Source of the DNA: Marasmius tenuissimus
Taxonomy: Eukaryota > Basidiomycota > Agaricomycetes > Agaricales > Marasmiaceae
Length of the DNA: 64,000 bases
Assembly: GCA_029532415.1 (NCBI GenBank)
Contig: JAQOTA010000052.1
Span: 496,001-560,000 of the forward strand
Direction of reading: 5' to 3'
The notes under the pieces were generated by a model. That model was not told where the DNA came from and ran no database searches. It worked only from the letters and a program-made list of their open reading frames with translations. Each line of letters begins with the position of its first letter. Position 1 is the stretch's first letter. Below are positions 63,497 to 64,000 of this stretch, in pieces. The position numbers and the translations under genes were made by a program.

Positions 63497-64000
63497 TCTT
63501 TTTCTCTCGTGGTTTTCAGCACGGTTGATGACATTCATGTTTACACGAGCTCATACTCCCCATTCGATGCTTTCGTACCTCCAACTGGCACCACAGCGAA
63601 CCGATTGATTGTGTCAGTCGTGGACTGTATTCTTACGATTATACTATGTCGCTCTTTTAAACATGCACGGACTCACTCGTATTCAGTACTTAGCACGCAT
63701 TCCTTTTAATATTCTTAGCAATATTCTTGTTTTGTTCTTTTTCAAGGCATTGGACTCTTTTTCTGAGAGGAAACATCCTGTTATCTTTGCATGTTTTGCC
63801 GTATCACATCGTACCACTGTTCTTCGTCTCAAAACGTATATGCATCGTCTATTTCGTGGGTTGGATCTGATATCTACATGTCTTGTTCTGTTCGCGCACA
63901 AGAAAATTAAATAAACTAATGCTTCTTGGCGATGGTATAATGTACTTGTCAAGGAAATGAGTAAACAGGTCTATGTCCCGCTCTCAGTCTGTATAGCTTC
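63497..64000. other. 3' flank, no gene seen
   Basis: This 504-bp stretch follows the TMEM198-like stop. It is A/T- and T-rich, with AATAAA-like text (AAATTAAATAAAC at 63905) that may serve 3'-end formation. The open frames on both strands have no recognised features. Confidence 0.4.

Overview
The window is nuclear DNA of a filamentous basidiomycete, most likely an agaricomycete mushroom-former. Genes are dense, lie on both strands and are broken by many short GT-AG introns (mostly about 50-60 nt). The proteins are clear fungal orthologues: Dug3, Ice2, Siz/PIAS, Rrp36, Pex16, Mrh4, Mim2, Vps20 and a Git3-type receptor. No bacterial operon logic applies. CDS coordinates below run from start codon to stop codon and include introns.

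Layout. 0.2-7.2 kb: glutathione amidotransferase DUG3, ER protein ICE2, molybdopterin synthase large subunit MOCS2B, and a fused pseudouridine glycosidase/kinase. 7.3-20 kb: mitochondrial helicase IRC3, ADP/ATP carrier, SUMO ligase SIZ1, rRNA-processing RRP36, a CorA-type metal transporter with an altered signature motif, and an unrecognised coiled-coil protein. 20.5-29.9 kb looks more accessory: PEX16, then a DUF2235 hydrolase, a SERAC1/SesB-like hydrolase, a lineage-restricted protein whose 5' part is doubtful, and a stretch with no convincing gene. 30.1-45.3 kb: a gamma-glutamyltransferase-like enzyme, prefoldin 6, mitochondrial ribosomal protein S17, a DHA1 drug/polyamine exporter, WDR8, a PPxY-bearing membrane protein, a DszA/NtaA-type flavin monooxygenase and the mitochondrial phosphatase PTC6. 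45.3-46.5 kb: two adjacent non-autonomous DNA transposons (MITEs). 47-63.5 kb: a Git3-like GPCR, an intron-containing tRNA-Tyr, VPS20, the spliceosomal U-box cyclophilin PPIL2, a mitochondrial PPR protein, MIM2, a sugar transporter, MRH4 and a TMEM198-like membrane protein.

Themes. About nine of some thirty genes act in mitochondria (pseudouridine enzyme, IRC3, ADP/ATP carrier, S17, PTC6, PPR protein, MIM2, MRH4). Several genes are divergent pairs with very short shared promoters (PPIL2/PPR, MOCS2B/pseudouridine enzyme, SIZ1/RRP36, GGT-like/PFD6). The most notable non-gene structures are three MITE-like elements with good terminal inverted repeats (24703-24928, 45359-45926, 45981-46525). All three sit in intergenic regions, and one lies 83 bp from the PTC6 start codon carrying several CACGTG palindromes.

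Limits. Exon boundaries were inferred by eye from reading frames, splice signals and family motifs. Product names rest on recognised motifs, not on database searches.
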